Source: Rhodoferax ferrireducens (GTDB lineage: Bacteria; Pseudomonadota; Gammaproteobacteria; Burkholderiales; Burkholderiaceae_C). From it: a stretch of 57,192 nt of DNA. A program made the position numbers and the translations under genes. The stretch lies in the NCBI RefSeq assembly GCF_003347515.1, contig NZ_QEII01000232.1:1-57192 (forward strand), read 5' to 3'. This document shows, one piece after another, positions 1-9,268 of the stretch. The first letter of the stretch is position 1, and each line of letters starts with the position of its first letter. The notes beneath the pieces are model-generated. The model had not been told where the DNA came from and made no database searches. It saw only the letters and a program-made list of their open reading frames with translations.

Positions 1-122
1 CCAAACTTAGCTGCCAGCACGGTGGTGATGGCCGCCGTCAAGGTGGTCTTGCCGTGATCGACGTGGCCAATGGTGCCGACGTTAACGTGCGGCTTGGTAC
101 GTGCGAATTTTTCTTTTCCCAT
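1..122 (-). CDS. tuf: Elongation factor Tu, N-terminal part only (cut by window edge)
   Basis: EF-Tu is the GTPase that carries aminoacyl-tRNA to the ribosomal A site. Only the first 40 codons are present, because the gene runs off the left edge of the window. The reading begins [20 protein letters not shown] and contains the G1/P-loop GHVDHGKTT, which distinguishes EF-Tu from EF-G. The start is the ATG at 120-122. It lies 110 bp downstream of fusA on the same strand, which is the normal last position of the str operon in proteobacteria. Confidence 0.95.
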   Translation of the reverse strand, partial: MGKEKFARTKPHVNVGTIGHVDHGKTTLTAAITTVLAAKF

Positions 123-232
123 TATCAATTCTCCAAAGAGCTAATTCCCGTGTACAGGTTTAATGTTTGCACGATGTTGCTGATTCGCCCCGCACGGGAA
201 CAGGGCGGCACACCGTCGCAGACAGCTTGAAA

Positions 233-2335
233 TTACTTCGCCCGGGCAGCCATGATGGCTTCAGACACATTACGCGGCGCTTCCGAGTAATGCTTGAATT
301 CCATCGTGTAGGTGGCACGCCCTTGCGACATGGAGCGCAAAGTCGTCGAATATCCGAACATCTCGGACAACGGCACTTCGGCTTTGATCGCCTTGCCGCC
401 GCCAACCATGTCTTCCATACCCTGCACCATGCCGCGACGTGACGCCAAATCGCCCATCACATTGCCGGCGTAGTCTTCCGGTGTTTCAACTTCCACGGCC
501 ATCATGGGCTCCAGGATCACGGGGCCGGCCTTGCGGCAGCCTTCCTTGAATCCGAAAATGGCGGCCATCTTAAATGCCATTTCGTTCGAGTCAACGTCGT
601 GGTAGGAACCGAAGTGCAAAGTCACCTTGACGTCGACAACCGGGTAACCCGCCAGTACGCCTTGCGTAACTGCTTCGTGGATACCTTTTTCAACCGCCGG
701 GATGTATTCGCGGGGCACCGTGCCACCCTTGATCGCATCGACGAACTCAATGCCCTTGCCAGGTTCATTGGGCTCGATCTTCAACACCACGTGACCGTAC
801 TGGCCCTTGCCGCCGGACTGGCGCACAAACTTGCCTTCAGCGTCTTCCACCGTCTTGCGAATGGTTTCGCGGTAGGACACTTGCGGCTTGCCGACGTTGG
901 CTTCCACGCCAAACTCACGCTTCATGCGGTCAACAATAATTTCCAAGTGCAACTCGCCCATACCAGCGATCAGGGTCTGGCCCGACTCTTCGTCGGTCTT
1001 GACGCGGAAAGATGGATCTTCCTGCGCCAAACGCTGCAAAGCAATACCCATTTTTTCCTGATCAACCTTGGTCTTGGGTTCCACGGCCTGGGTAATCACC
1101 GGCTCCGGGAACACCATGCGCTCCAACATCACGATGGCCGATGGATCGCACAGGGTTTCACCCGTGGTCACATCTTTCAAACCAATACAGGCAGCGATGT
1201 CACCGGCGACGATTTCACTAACTTCTTCGCGGTTGTTGGCGTGCATTTGCACGATACGACCGATGCGTTCTTTCTTGCCGCGAATCGGGTTATAGACGGT
1301 ATCGCCTTTTTGCAGCACGCCGGAATAGACGCGCACAAAGGTCAACTGACCCACAAACGGGTCCGTCATCAGTTTGAATGCCAGGGCCGAGAACTTCTCT
1401 TTATCGTCTGCTTTACGCACCACTGGATTTTCATCTTCGTCCATACCCTTGACCGGAGGAATATCCACCGGCGACGGCATGAATTCAATCACGGCATCCA
1501 GCATGCGCTGCACGCCTTTGTTCTTGAACGCAGAGCCGCAAAACATAGGCTGGATCTCGCTGGCGATCGTGCGCGTGCGAATACCAAACTTGATCTCGTC
1601 TTCAGTCAAGTCACCTTCTTCAAGGTACTTGTTCATCAACTCTTCGGACGCTTCGGCAGCGGCCTCGACCATTTTTTCACGCCATTCCTTGGCGCTTTCC
1701 ACTAGGTCAGCAGGAATCTCGCGGTACTCAAACTTCATGCCTTGTGAAGCCTCATCCCAAATGATGGCCCGCATTTTGATCAGGTCAACCACGCCAGTGA
1801 AGCTTTCTTCTGCGCCGATTGGAATCACCATAGGAACAGGGCTGGCCTTCAAGCGCAACTTCATCTGATCCACAACCTTGAAGAAGTTGGCACCCGTACG
1901 GTCCATCTTGTTCACAAAGGCCAACCGAGGCACTTTGTACTTGTTAGCCTGACGCCAAACGGTTTCCGACTGGGGCTGCACGCCACCCACAGCACAGTAC
2001 ACCATGCAAGCACCATCCAGCACGCGCATCGAGCGCTCGACTTCAATCGTGAAGTCCACGTGTCCCGGGGTATCAATGATGTTGATACGGTGCTCAGGCA
2101 GGGACTTATCCATCCCCGTCCAGAAACAGGTAGTGGCAGCGGAGGTAATCGTGATGCCACGCTCTTGCTCCTGCTCCATCCAGTCCATGGTGGCCGCACC
2201 GTCGTGCACTTCACCAATCTTGTGGCTCACGCCAGTATAAAAAAGCACGCGCTCGGTCGTGGTGGTTTTACCAGCGTCAATGTGAGCCGAAATGCCAATA
2301 TTGCGATAGCGCTCAATGGGGGTATGGCGAGCCAT
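233..2335 (-). CDS. fusA: Elongation factor G
   Basis: Translation elongation factor G, the GTPase that drives translocation of tRNA and mRNA on the ribosome; cytosolic. The 700-residue protein is full length for the family. The N-terminal G domain shows [19 protein letters not shown] (G1, about residues 17-35), the switch II motif [10 protein letters not shown] and NKMD (G4). Domains II to V follow, with the domain IV signature [12 protein letters not shown] near residue 510. It sits between rpsG and tuf in the str operon and is co-transcribed with them. The ATG at 2333-2335 gives the canonical [20 protein letters not shown] start. Nothing unusual was seen. Confidence 0.98.
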   Translation of the reverse strand: MARHTPIERYRNIGISAHIDAGKTTTTERVLFYTGVSHKIGEVHDGAATMDWMEQEQERGITITSAATTCFWTGMDKSLPEHRINIIDTPGHVDFTIEVERSMRVLDGACMVYCAVGGVQPQSETVWRQANKYKVPRLAFVNKMDRTGANFFKVVDQMKLRLKASPVPMVIPIGAEESFTGVVDLIKMRAIIWDEASQGMKFEYREIPADLVESAKEWREKMVEAAAEASEELMNKYLEEGDLTEDEIKFGIRTRTIASEIQPMFCGSAFKNKGVQRMLDAVIEFMPSPVDIPPVKGMDEDENPVVRKADDKEKFSALAFKLMTDPFVGQLTFVRVYSGVLQKGDTVYNPIRGKKERIGRIVQMHANNREEVSEIVAGDIAACIGLKDVTTGETLCDPSAIVMLERMVFPEPVITQAVEPKTKVDQEKMGIALQRLAQEDPSFRVKTDEESGQTLIAGMGELHLEIIVDRMKREFGVEANVGKPQVSYRETIRKTVEDAEGKFVRQSGGKGQYGHVVLKIEPNEPGKGIEFVDAIKGGTVPREYIPAVEKGIHEAVTQGVLAGYPVVDVKVTLHFGSYHDVDSNEMAFKMAAIFGFKEGCRKAGPVILEPMMAVEVETPEDYAGNVMGDLASRRGMVQGMEDMVGGGKAIKAEVPLSEMFGYSTTLRSMSQGRATYTMEFKHYSEAPRNVSEAIMAARAK

Positions 2336-2483
2336 GATGGATCCTTGGTTGATCTATATCTTCAATTCGCTACCCGCACAACGCGGGGTAGCGAGCGGCT
2401 TTCAATTCAGGTGCAGCCCGAAGGCCGCGCAACAAGCGCGGCGAAGGGCCGAGACGACGAATGAAAGCCGCGTTGTAGCCGTC

Positions 2484-2957
2484 TTAGAAACGGAAGTGGG
2501 AGAAAGCCTTGTTGGCTTCTGCCATGCGGTGAACTTCGTCACGCTTTTTCATGGCACCGCCACGACCTTCGGTGGCTTCCATCAACTCGTTAGCCAAGCG
2601 CAATGCCATGGATTTTTCACCACGCTTGCGCGCAGCTTCTTTAATCCAACGCATGGACAGAGCCAAACGGCGGACCGGGCGCACCTCAACAGGCACCTGG
2701 TAGTTAGCACCACCGACTCGGCGAGACTTCACTTCAACCATAGGCTTGACATTGTTGATCGCCATGGTGAAGGCTTCAACCGGGTCTTTGCCGGGGTTCT
2801 TCTTTTCGATCTGCTCAAGTGCACCGTAAATGATGCGCTCGGCAACCGCTTTTTTGCCGCCTTCCATGATCACGTTCATGAATTTAGACAGCTCGACATT
2901 GCCGAACTTAGGATCCGGCAGGATTTCACGTTTAGGGACTTCGCGACGACGTGGCAT
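2484..2957 (-). CDS. rpsG: 30S ribosomal protein S7
   Basis: S7 is a primary 16S rRNA-binding protein that nucleates assembly of the head of the small subunit and lines the E site. The protein has 157 residues, typical for beta- and gamma-proteobacteria. It starts [20 protein letters not shown] and has the family signature [16 protein letters not shown]. It lies between rpsL and fusA. In Escherichia coli S7 represses its own operon from the rpsL-rpsG gap. The 153-bp gap here (2958-3110) could hold a similar site, but I did not demonstrate a structure. Confidence 0.98.
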   Translation of the reverse strand: MPRRREVPKREILPDPKFGNVELSKFMNVIMEGGKKAVAERIIYGALEQIEKKNPGKDPVEAFTMAINNVKPMVEVKSRRVGGANYQVPVEVRPVRRLALSMRWIKEAARKRGEKSMALRLANELMEATEGRGGAMKKRDEVHRMAEANKAFSHFRF

Positions 2958-3110
2958 TTTTTCACCTCTTAATTGCTTCAGTTGGCATCAAAATTTGACA
3001 CCGCAAAAACCATTCTGGTTTTCACTTACTCGACCCAACAACGGGTCACTACGTTGATTCACCGCGCCACGCGGGAAACAACACCTGTTTTTTTCGACCA
3101 AGCGAAAAGC

Positions 3111-3488
3111 TTATTTGGCCTTTGGCTTCTTCGCACCGTACTTGGAGCGCGACTGCTTGCGATCTTTCACGCCTTGCAAATCGAGCGAACCACGCACAAT
3201 GTGGTAACGCACACCAGGCAGATCCTTGACACGACCGCCGCGAACCAGCACGACACTGTGTTCCTGCAGGTTGTGGCCTTCGCCGCCGATGTAGGAAATA
3301 ACTTCAAACCCATTGGTCAGGCGCACTTTGGCGACTTTACGCAGAGCCGAGTTAGGTTTTTTGGGCGTTGTGGTGTACACACGGGTGCACACACCACGAC
3401 GCTGTGGAGAGTTTTGCATCGCGGGGCTTTTTGACTTGATCGTTTCGACCTCGCGCCCCTGACGTACTAATTGATTGATGGTTGGCAC
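3111..3488 (-). CDS. rpsL: 30S ribosomal protein S12
   Basis: S12 sits at the decoding centre and monitors codon-anticodon pairing; it is the classic streptomycin-resistance target. The 125-residue protein begins [14 protein letters not shown]. It carries [20 protein letters not shown], where the lysine equivalent to K43 is wild type (streptomycin-sensitive form), and [13 protein letters not shown], where the aspartate is the usual RimO methylthiolation site. It is the first gene of the rpsL-rpsG-fusA-tuf operon. A strong ribosome-binding site (AGGAGGC) stands just upstream of the start, and a sigma-70 promoter is visible about 95 bp upstream. Confidence 0.98.
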
Positions 3489-3580
3489 TTATGCCTCCTA
3501 ATGATGAAACGTCCCTAAACGTTTGGTAACTAAAAAACTTCGAAAACGTGAAACCCTTCGGAAATTCCGAAAAGCCCTCG

Positions 3581-3609
3581 ACTATAGCAGGACAAGGGTT
3601 TGCCCGCAA
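3581..3609 (-). promoter_or_regulatory. Sigma-70 promoter of the str operon
   Basis: On the minus strand, TTGCGG (3604-3609) and TATAGT (3581-3586) are separated by exactly 17 bp. Transcription would start near 3574, giving an rpsL leader of about 85 nt. The -35 hexamer abuts the stop codon of the upstream gene (ends 3610), so the two genes can be transcribed independently. This is a motif match only. Confidence 0.6.
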
Positions 3610-4794
3610 TCATTTAATCCACAGCCGAACCGCATCCCAGGCTCGGCCCAGCACACCGGCCTGCTCAACCGCTTCCAGCGCAAGCAAAGGCACATCCGCC
3701 AGGGTCTGCTCTCCGCTGGTGACTTTCAGCGTTGCCAATTGCTGCCCTTTGGTAAAGGGAGCCACCAGTGGATCGGGACGAACCACTTGCGTCTTGAGCT
3801 TAGCTGCGCTGCCCGTAGGGACGGCTATGACGATGGCCTGCGGGCGACCCAGCTTGACCGTCGACTCCTTGCCTTTCCAGACCGCAGGGGACACGACGGC
3901 CTGGTTGGCATCAAACAGCTTGACCGCCTCATAGGCGGTGTAGCCCCAGTTCAGCAGCTTCTGGGACTCATTCGCACGAGAATTCTCGCTGGCGGCACCC
4001 AACACAATGGACAGGAGACGACGGCTTCCCGTCGCGCCTGGCGAACCAGCCACAGCACCCTGTGTACCCAGGCTCGCGAAGTCACGCTTGGCCGTGGCGA
4101 TAAGGCAATAGCCGGCGGCATCGGTATGCCCGGTTTTTAAACCGTCCACCGACGGATCGCGAAACAAAAGCAGGTTCCGGTTGCTGCCGTTGGCCGCCGG
4201 AGTGCCCTGATAACGGTAGTTTTTTATGGCGTAGTAGGCGACGTAGTCCGGAAAATCGTGCATCAGGCGGGTGGACAAAATGCTGAGATCACGTGCGGTG
4301 GTGGTGTGGCCGGGCTCGGTCAGGCCCTCCGGGTTTTTGTAGCTGGTGGACTTCATCCCCAGGGCCTTGGCCTGCTCGTTCATGAGCTGCACAAAACGCT
4401 CCGCTGTGCCGCCCACGCCTTCCGCCAGTGCCATGGTGGCGTCATTGCCGCTTTGCACAATCATGCCTTTGATCAAATCCTCCACCGGCACCATCATTTT
4501 GGGGTCGATGAACATGCGCGAACCCGGCATCTTCCAGGCGCGCAAACTGACGGGCAGCGTCTGCTTGATATCCAGTTTCTTGCTGCGCAAGGCATCAAAA
4601 ACCAGATAGGCCGACATCAGCTTGGTCAGTGACGCAGGCTCCACCGCAACATCAATGTCTTTTTCCGCCAGCATCTGGTTGGCCGTGACATCAAACAGAA
4701 GGTAAGAGCGTGCCGCAATCTCAGGCGCTTGTGGCGTTTGTGCGGCGGCCGAGAAACACACGGCGGCGGCAAGCGTGGCAAGAAGTTTTTTCAT
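3610..4794 (-). CDS. dacC: D-alanyl-D-alanine carboxypeptidase (penicillin-binding protein 5/6 type)
   Basis: Periplasmic low-molecular-weight penicillin-binding protein that trims the terminal D-alanine from peptidoglycan pentapeptides. The 394-residue precursor starts with a signal peptide, MKKLLATLAAAVCFSAAAQT, with likely cleavage after the AxA near residue 19. All three active-site motifs are present: SLTK (the SxxK nucleophile motif), SGN in VQSGNDATMAL, and KTG in VDGLKTGHTDAAGYC. The C-terminal segment ending GRAWDAVRLWIK looks like the amphipathic membrane anchor of this family. It is the last gene before the str operon. Naming it dacC rather than dacA is a guess based on family habit. 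Confidence 0.92.
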   Translation of the reverse strand: MKKLLATLAAAVCFSAAAQTPQAPEIAARSYLLFDVTANQMLAEKDIDVAVEPASLTKLMSAYLVFDALRSKKLDIKQTLPVSLRAWKMPGSRMFIDPKMMVPVEDLIKGMIVQSGNDATMALAEGVGGTAERFVQLMNEQAKALGMKSTSYKNPEGLTEPGHTTTARDLSILSTRLMHDFPDYVAYYAIKNYRYQGTPAANGSNRNLLLFRDPSVDGLKTGHTDAAGYCLIATAKRDFASLGTQGAVAGSPGATGSRRLLSIVLGAASENSRANESQKLLNWGYTAYEAVKLFDANQAVVSPAVWKGKESTVKLGRPQAIVIAVPTGSAAKLKTQVVRPDPLVAPFTKGQQLATLKVTSGEQTLADVPLLALEAVEQAGVLGRAWDAVRLWIK

Positions 4795-4846
4795 AAGGAT
4801 GTAGTGTTTCCGTCGATCTGGCGACCGAACTGGAAATGATTAGACT

Positions 4847-4895
4847 GCTATAAAAATAATAGCTTTATGCGCTTATTTCTCGGGGACTAGAGGCC
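4847..4895 (+). repeat. 49-bp interspersed repeat, copy A
   Basis: One of four ungapped copies of the same 49-bp element in this window (others at 8050, 18999 and 48387). The layout is a small inverted repeat GCTAT...ATAGC, nine bases ending TGCGC, 14 variable bases, and CTAGAGGCC. This copy lies between the ferredoxin gene and the D-Ala-D-Ala carboxypeptidase gene, both on the minus strand. Confidence 0.75.
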
Positions 4896-4903
4896 AAAAA
4901 AGC

Positions 4904-5287
4904 TTAACGCCCAATGCTTGCGGGAATGAGCAGGCGCTCGACCACTTTCCCATTTTTCAGGTGCGACTCCACAATTTCGTCAATATCCTCGTTGTCCACG
5001 AAGGTGTACCAGACCGCCTCCGGGTAAACCACCGCCACCGGGCCGGCGGCACAGCGGTCCAGACAGCCGGCCTTGTTGACGCGAACCTTGCCCGGGCCGG
5101 ACAAGCCTGCGTCCTTGACCTGGGTTTTGCACCGATCAAAACCCTCTTGTGCCCGATGGAGGGCACAGCATTCCTCGCCATTCCTCCGCTCATTGAGGCA
5201 AAAGAAGATATGCCGCTCGTAATAGGAAGTCCCAGTCCGGTCGTCAGGACCGGCGTCCGCTTGGTCGTCGCATTGTGTTTCAGTCAT
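4904..5287 (-). CDS. Thioredoxin-like [2Fe-2S] ferredoxin
   Basis: Small cytosolic iron-sulfur protein of the thioredoxin-like ferredoxin family (COG3411 type), 127 residues. The cysteines in FFCLNERRNGEECC, RCKTQ and AGCLDRC supply the cluster ligands in the family's C-x(n)-C...C-x3-C pattern. The C-terminal half (VVYPEAVWYTFVDNEDIDEI) is the usual thioredoxin-fold end. I chose the ATG at 5285-5287 (MTETQCDDQ) because the frame upstream of it only reads through the neighbouring VanZ gene in another phase. It follows that gene by 11 bp and probably shares its transcript. The electron partner is unknown. Confidence 0.88.
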   Translation of the reverse strand: MTETQCDDQADAGPDDRTGTSYYERHIFFCLNERRNGEECCALHRAQEGFDRCKTQVKDAGLSGPGKVRVNKAGCLDRCAAGPVAVVYPEAVWYTFVDNEDIDEIVESHLKNGKVVERLLIPASIGR

Positions 5288-5298
5288 GGGGGGAGATT

Positions 5299-6405
5299 CT
5301 AGTTTTTTGGCTCCTGGCCCCAGGCCCGCGTGAACACATAGACCACCGCGGCATAGGGCCACAGCCAACCGAGCCATTGCGCGAGACCGTGAAAACGGAT
5401 AAAACGACCCTGTTCCCAGGTGGCCAATGTTTGCTCGAAATAAGGGCTGGCGGGCACCTGATTGAGCAGGCTGAGGTAAATCCCCAGCGCCAGCAACACC
5501 AAGCCAGCACTCACACGCGATGGCACCCAGAGCAGCGAAGCCGCCAGCACCAGCGCCGTCACCAATCCGGCTTTCACCGGCAGGCCAAACCATGCCCAGG
5601 CATGCTCCGGCCCGTAACTCAGGGCCGCTGACAGGGCCGTCGACCCGATGCCGAGGGCAAACAGCAGCAACAGGAACTGGATTCGCCGCCCGACCGAGCG
5701 GATGATGCAAAAGCCAATCAGACAGGGGATCAGCACGCCCAGCATGACACACACCAGCTCGACGCCGGGCACCAAAGGCTGCAGTTCAATGTCCCGCACC
5801 GGCAACCAGTCCAGAAATGGCGTGTCCTGCAGAGCATCGGCCACTGCCGCCTCCAGCCGCTCCATCACCTGTCCAAGCCCGAACGGCACTGTCGCCGGAA
5901 ACAGCAAGGCCATCGGCCACAGGGCCAGCAACACAAGCCCCCCGCGCGCCTCTGCCACAAACCAGCGCGCCCTGAAACGGCTCCAGTGGTCGATAACGCC
6001 GAGTTTTTCCAGCGCCCAAGCCAGTAAGGCCCCTATCCATGCCCCTAGCACATTGAGCCCCAAGTCCACATTGGACGGCACACGGGCGGGTAAATAGTTT
6101 TGCAGCGACTCCATCGTCAGTGACAGCACGCCGGCCACCAGGGTTGCCAGGCCGACGGCGAAACGCGCTCGACCGGTACGCAAGGCACTGAGCGCCAGCA
6201 AAAACCCGACTGGCACATAACCCAGCGCATTGGACGCCACATCAAAGCCGGTCCAGTATTTGGGCAAAGGGCTGCTCAAAAAGGCCCACGGCACGATGCC
6301 CTGATAGCGCCACTCGGCAAACGGATACAGACTGGCGTAAACAATGAGCCCTATGTAGACCAGGGCCAGGGGCCACGCCGACGTCTTGTGCATCTGCGCC
6401 GTCAC
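5299..6405 (-). CDS. VanZ-like integral membrane protein
   Basis: Membrane protein of 368 residues with a VanZ-like N-terminal domain. Diagnostic features are the first hydrophobic helix ending VYASLYPFAEW, then DVASNALGYVPVGFLLALS and ESLQNYLPARVPSNVDLGLN, which match the conserved family pattern. About nine hydrophobic segments are visible. The C-terminal half is a second membrane region without a recognised domain. The track-length start is a GTG at 6403-6405; an ATG four codons further in (6391-6393) is an alternative. It starts 1 bp after the HemJ-like gene ends, so the two are probably translationally coupled. Function is unknown; VanZ itself gives low-level teicoplanin resistance in enterococci, which should not be assumed here. 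Confidence 0.85.
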   Translation of the reverse strand: MTAQMHKTSAWPLALVYIGLIVYASLYPFAEWRYQGIVPWAFLSSPLPKYWTGFDVASNALGYVPVGFLLALSALRTGRARFAVGLATLVAGVLSLTMESLQNYLPARVPSNVDLGLNVLGAWIGALLAWALEKLGVIDHWSRFRARWFVAEARGGLVLLALWPMALLFPATVPFGLGQVMERLEAAVADALQDTPFLDWLPVRDIELQPLVPGVELVCVMLGVLIPCLIGFCIIRSVGRRIQFLLLLFALGIGSTALSAALSYGPEHAWAWFGLPVKAGLVTALVLAASLLWVPSRVSAGLVLLALGIYLSLLNQVPASPYFEQTLATWEQGRFIRFHGLAQWLGWLWPYAAVVYVFTRAWGQEPKN

Positions 6406-6406
6406 G

Positions 6407-6835
6407 TCAGAACGGCTTGACGACCACCAAGATCACCGCCACCAACAGCAGCAGCACTGGCACCTCGTTGAACCAGCGGTACCAGATATGGCTTCGCTGA
6501 CCGTCCCCGCGCATAAACTTTTTCAGCATCACGCTGCAGGCGTGGTGGTAACCCAGGGCCAGGACTACCACCAACAACTTGGCATGCAGCCAGCCATTGC
6601 CCGGGCCACGCCCAATACCGTAGCCCAGCCACAACCAGAGTCCCAAGCCGACGGCGGGCACCGCCAACATCGTGGAAAAGCGCAGAAGTTTGCGAGCCAT
6701 CAGCAGCAAGCGTTCACGCTCGGCGACCGACTCCGGCGGCACCATGGCCAAATTGACAAAGATACGCGGCAGGTAAAACAAACCGGCAAACCAACTGGCA
6801 ACAAAAACAATGTGAAGCGACTTGATCCAGAGCAT
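6407..6835 (-). CDS. hemJ: HemJ-like protoporphyrinogen IX oxidase (CopD/UPF0093 family)
   Basis: Probable inner-membrane protein of 142 residues that oxidises protoporphyrinogen IX to protoporphyrin IX in haem synthesis. Four transmembrane segments are visible. The first carries the family signature LWIKSLHIVFVASWFAGLFY with the conserved histidine, followed by PRIFV. A second conserved region is NGWLHAKLLVVVLALGYHH. I chose the ATG at 6833-6835 (MLWIKSLH). A longer frame reaches 6901, but that would run through the terminator and body of the predicted small RNA, and homologues start at MLWIK. It is divergent from hemB, which supports a haem role. Family members are often only annotated as CopD domain proteins. 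Confidence 0.8.
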   Translation of the reverse strand: MLWIKSLHIVFVASWFAGLFYLPRIFVNLAMVPPESVAERERLLLMARKLLRFSTMLAVPAVGLGLWLWLGYGIGRGPGNGWLHAKLLVVVLALGYHHACSVMLKKFMRGDGQRSHIWYRWFNEVPVLLLLVAVILVVVKPF

Positions 6836-6850
6836 GAGGCAGTTTAGGGC

Positions 6851-6879
6851 AAAAAAAAACCCCAGCACGTGGGCTGGGG
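6851..6879 (-). terminator. Rho-independent terminator of the predicted small RNA
   Basis: Minus-strand stem CCCCAGC / GCTGGGG (6873-6879 with 6860-6866) with a 6-nt loop, followed immediately by nine T residues (6851-6859). It lies upstream of the hemJ-like start, so it ends transcripts coming from the right, not the hemJ-VanZ operon. Confidence 0.85.
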
Positions 6880-6950
6880 TGGTAAGCCTATTTGCTGTCA
6901 CACATCAAGGCCCCGCTCAGGGAGGAAAAGCGGGAGGCAGCGAACTGCCC
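6851..6950 (-). ncRNA. Predicted about 100-nt small RNA with anti-Shine-Dalgarno loop
   Basis: On the minus strand a promoter-like pair is followed by three hairpins and a T tract. Hairpin 1 (6936-6949) is GGCAG-TTCG-CTGCC. Hairpin 2 (6912-6934) has a CCCGCT/AGCGGG stem and an 11-nt loop containing CCTCCC, complementary to a ribosome-binding site. Hairpin 3 (6851-6879) is a Rho-independent terminator. No ribosome-binding site and start codon for a protein are seen in it. From memory this resembles the Rfam family called Betaproteobacteria toxic small RNA; I could not check the covariance model. Start and end are estimated. Confidence 0.6.
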
Positions 6951-6956
6951 ACGCGT

Positions 6957-6979
6957 AATTTAGCAAACTTGACCCGTCC

Positions 6980-6985
<6 letters not shown>
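6957..6985 (-). promoter_or_regulatory. Sigma-70 promoter for the predicted small RNA
   Basis: Minus strand TTGTAA (6980-6985) and TAAATT (6957-6962) with a 17-bp spacer, placing the start near 6950, just before the first hairpin. The -35 hexamer is inside one arm of a 9-bp inverted repeat (6980-6988 and 7012-7020). Confidence 0.5.
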
Positions 6986-8098
<1,113 letters not shown>

Positions 8099-8132
8099 AA
8101 TTTCTTATATAAATCGGTACAAAAGAAACCCC

Positions 8133-9254
8133 ATGCGGATATTCACCGTCAACGGCAGCAGCGTCGCCGAGTCCGATGCGCAAACCCCGCTGGACAAGCT
8201 GCGGCTGCCGGAAGCCGGCTACCTGTGGATCGCCTGCGGGCGCCGCGAGTTCGAGGTCATGCAGGCGCAGATTCAGGCCGCCTTGCAGTCGCTGTGTGGC
8301 ATGCAGCTGGTTGATCTGCACATATCCGACCTGCTGAGCAACCAGTTGCCCTCGCATTACGACTACACCTCACAGTACGACATTCTGGTGTTCCGCCGCC
8401 TGGCGGCCGGCAGCACCGAGACCGATTTGGCACAGCCCGGCCTGCCGCTGCACCGTTTGCCGGCGCGCGGCGGCCCGCCCATTCTGCGACGCATCGACAC
8501 CAGCCCGGTCGGGTTTGCCGTGTTCGATCACATCCTGCTGACCGTGCATCCCACCGATTGCGGGGTGCGAGACGCCTACGCGGCCAAGCTGCTGAGTGCC
8601 GCGTCCGCAGCATCGCACGCGGCCGGGGCTCGGCTGCCCGGCAGCCCGGCGGACCTGATGATGCGCATCGTCAACCACATGGTGGACGGCTATCTGGAAC
8701 TGCGGCGCGAACTCACGCACCAGCTTGACCACTGGCAGACGGAACTGTTGAAGCCGAGGACGCGCTTCAACAATTGGGGCGCCCTGCTGGATGCCCGGCT
8801 GACCTTGCACCATCTGGACGAGATCTGCGAAGACCAGCGCTCCGCCGTGCAGGACTGGGTCGAGGCGATCAAAACCTGGCCCGATGCCGAGACGCCCACC
8901 GGTCAGCGTGAACACGAGTTACTGCATGTGCGCAGCCGCGATGTGCTGGAGCATATTGAGCGTGTCGTGCATCACGTGCGGCGGCTGGAACAAAGTGCCG
9001 AGACTGCGGTTCAGATGCACTTCAACGCGCAAAGCCACCGCACCAACGAGATCATGCGCACGCTGACGGTGCTCACCGCCATCTTTTTGCCCTTGAACCT
9101 GATCGCCGGCATCTTCGGCATGAACTTCGACTTCATTCCCCTGTTGCACCAGTCCAATGGCTTCTGGTTTGCCATGGTCTTGATGCTGCTGACAGCGGTC
9201 GGGCTGGTGGTGTTTTTCTGGCGTAAGCGCTATCTGGAGCACTCGGGGCGCTGA
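8133..9254 (+). CDS. corA: CorA-family magnesium/divalent metal transporter
   Basis: Pentameric inner-membrane channel for Mg2+ and related ions. The 373-residue protein has a long cytosolic N-terminal domain (about 1-305), then two C-terminal transmembrane helices. The first ends in the selectivity motif GMN, here IFGMNFDFIP. The second runs through FAMVLMLLTAVGLVVFFW. The C-terminal tail is short and basic, as usual. It starts 67 bp after hemB, beyond the repeat. It converges with the acxR-like gene, with only 14 bp between the stop codons. ZntB-type zinc transport is the main alternative. Confidence 0.9.
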   Translation: MRIFTVNGSSVAESDAQTPLDKLRLPEAGYLWIACGRREFEVMQAQIQAALQSLCGMQLVDLHISDLLSNQLPSHYDYTSQYDILVFRRLAAGSTETDLAQPGLPLHRLPARGGPPILRRIDTSPVGFAVFDHILLTVHPTDCGVRDAYAAKLLSAASAASHAAGARLPGSPADLMMRIVNHMVDGYLELRRELTHQLDHWQTELLKPRTRFNNWGALLDARLTLHHLDEICEDQRSAVQDWVEAIKTWPDAETPTGQREHELLHVRSRDVLEHIERVVHHVRRLEQSAETAVQMHFNAQSHRTNEIMRTLTVLTAIFLPLNLIAGIFGMNFDFIPLLHQSNGFWFAMVLMLLTAVGLVVFFWRKRYLEHSGR

Positions 9255-9268
9255 CCTGCCAGGCAAGC

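Noticed and set aside
599..1705. 368-codon open frame opposite fusA
   Set aside because: Shadow of elongation factor G.
5288..5752. Longer N-terminus for the ferredoxin
   Set aside because: Overlaps the VanZ gene; ferredoxin homologues begin shortly before the first cysteine.
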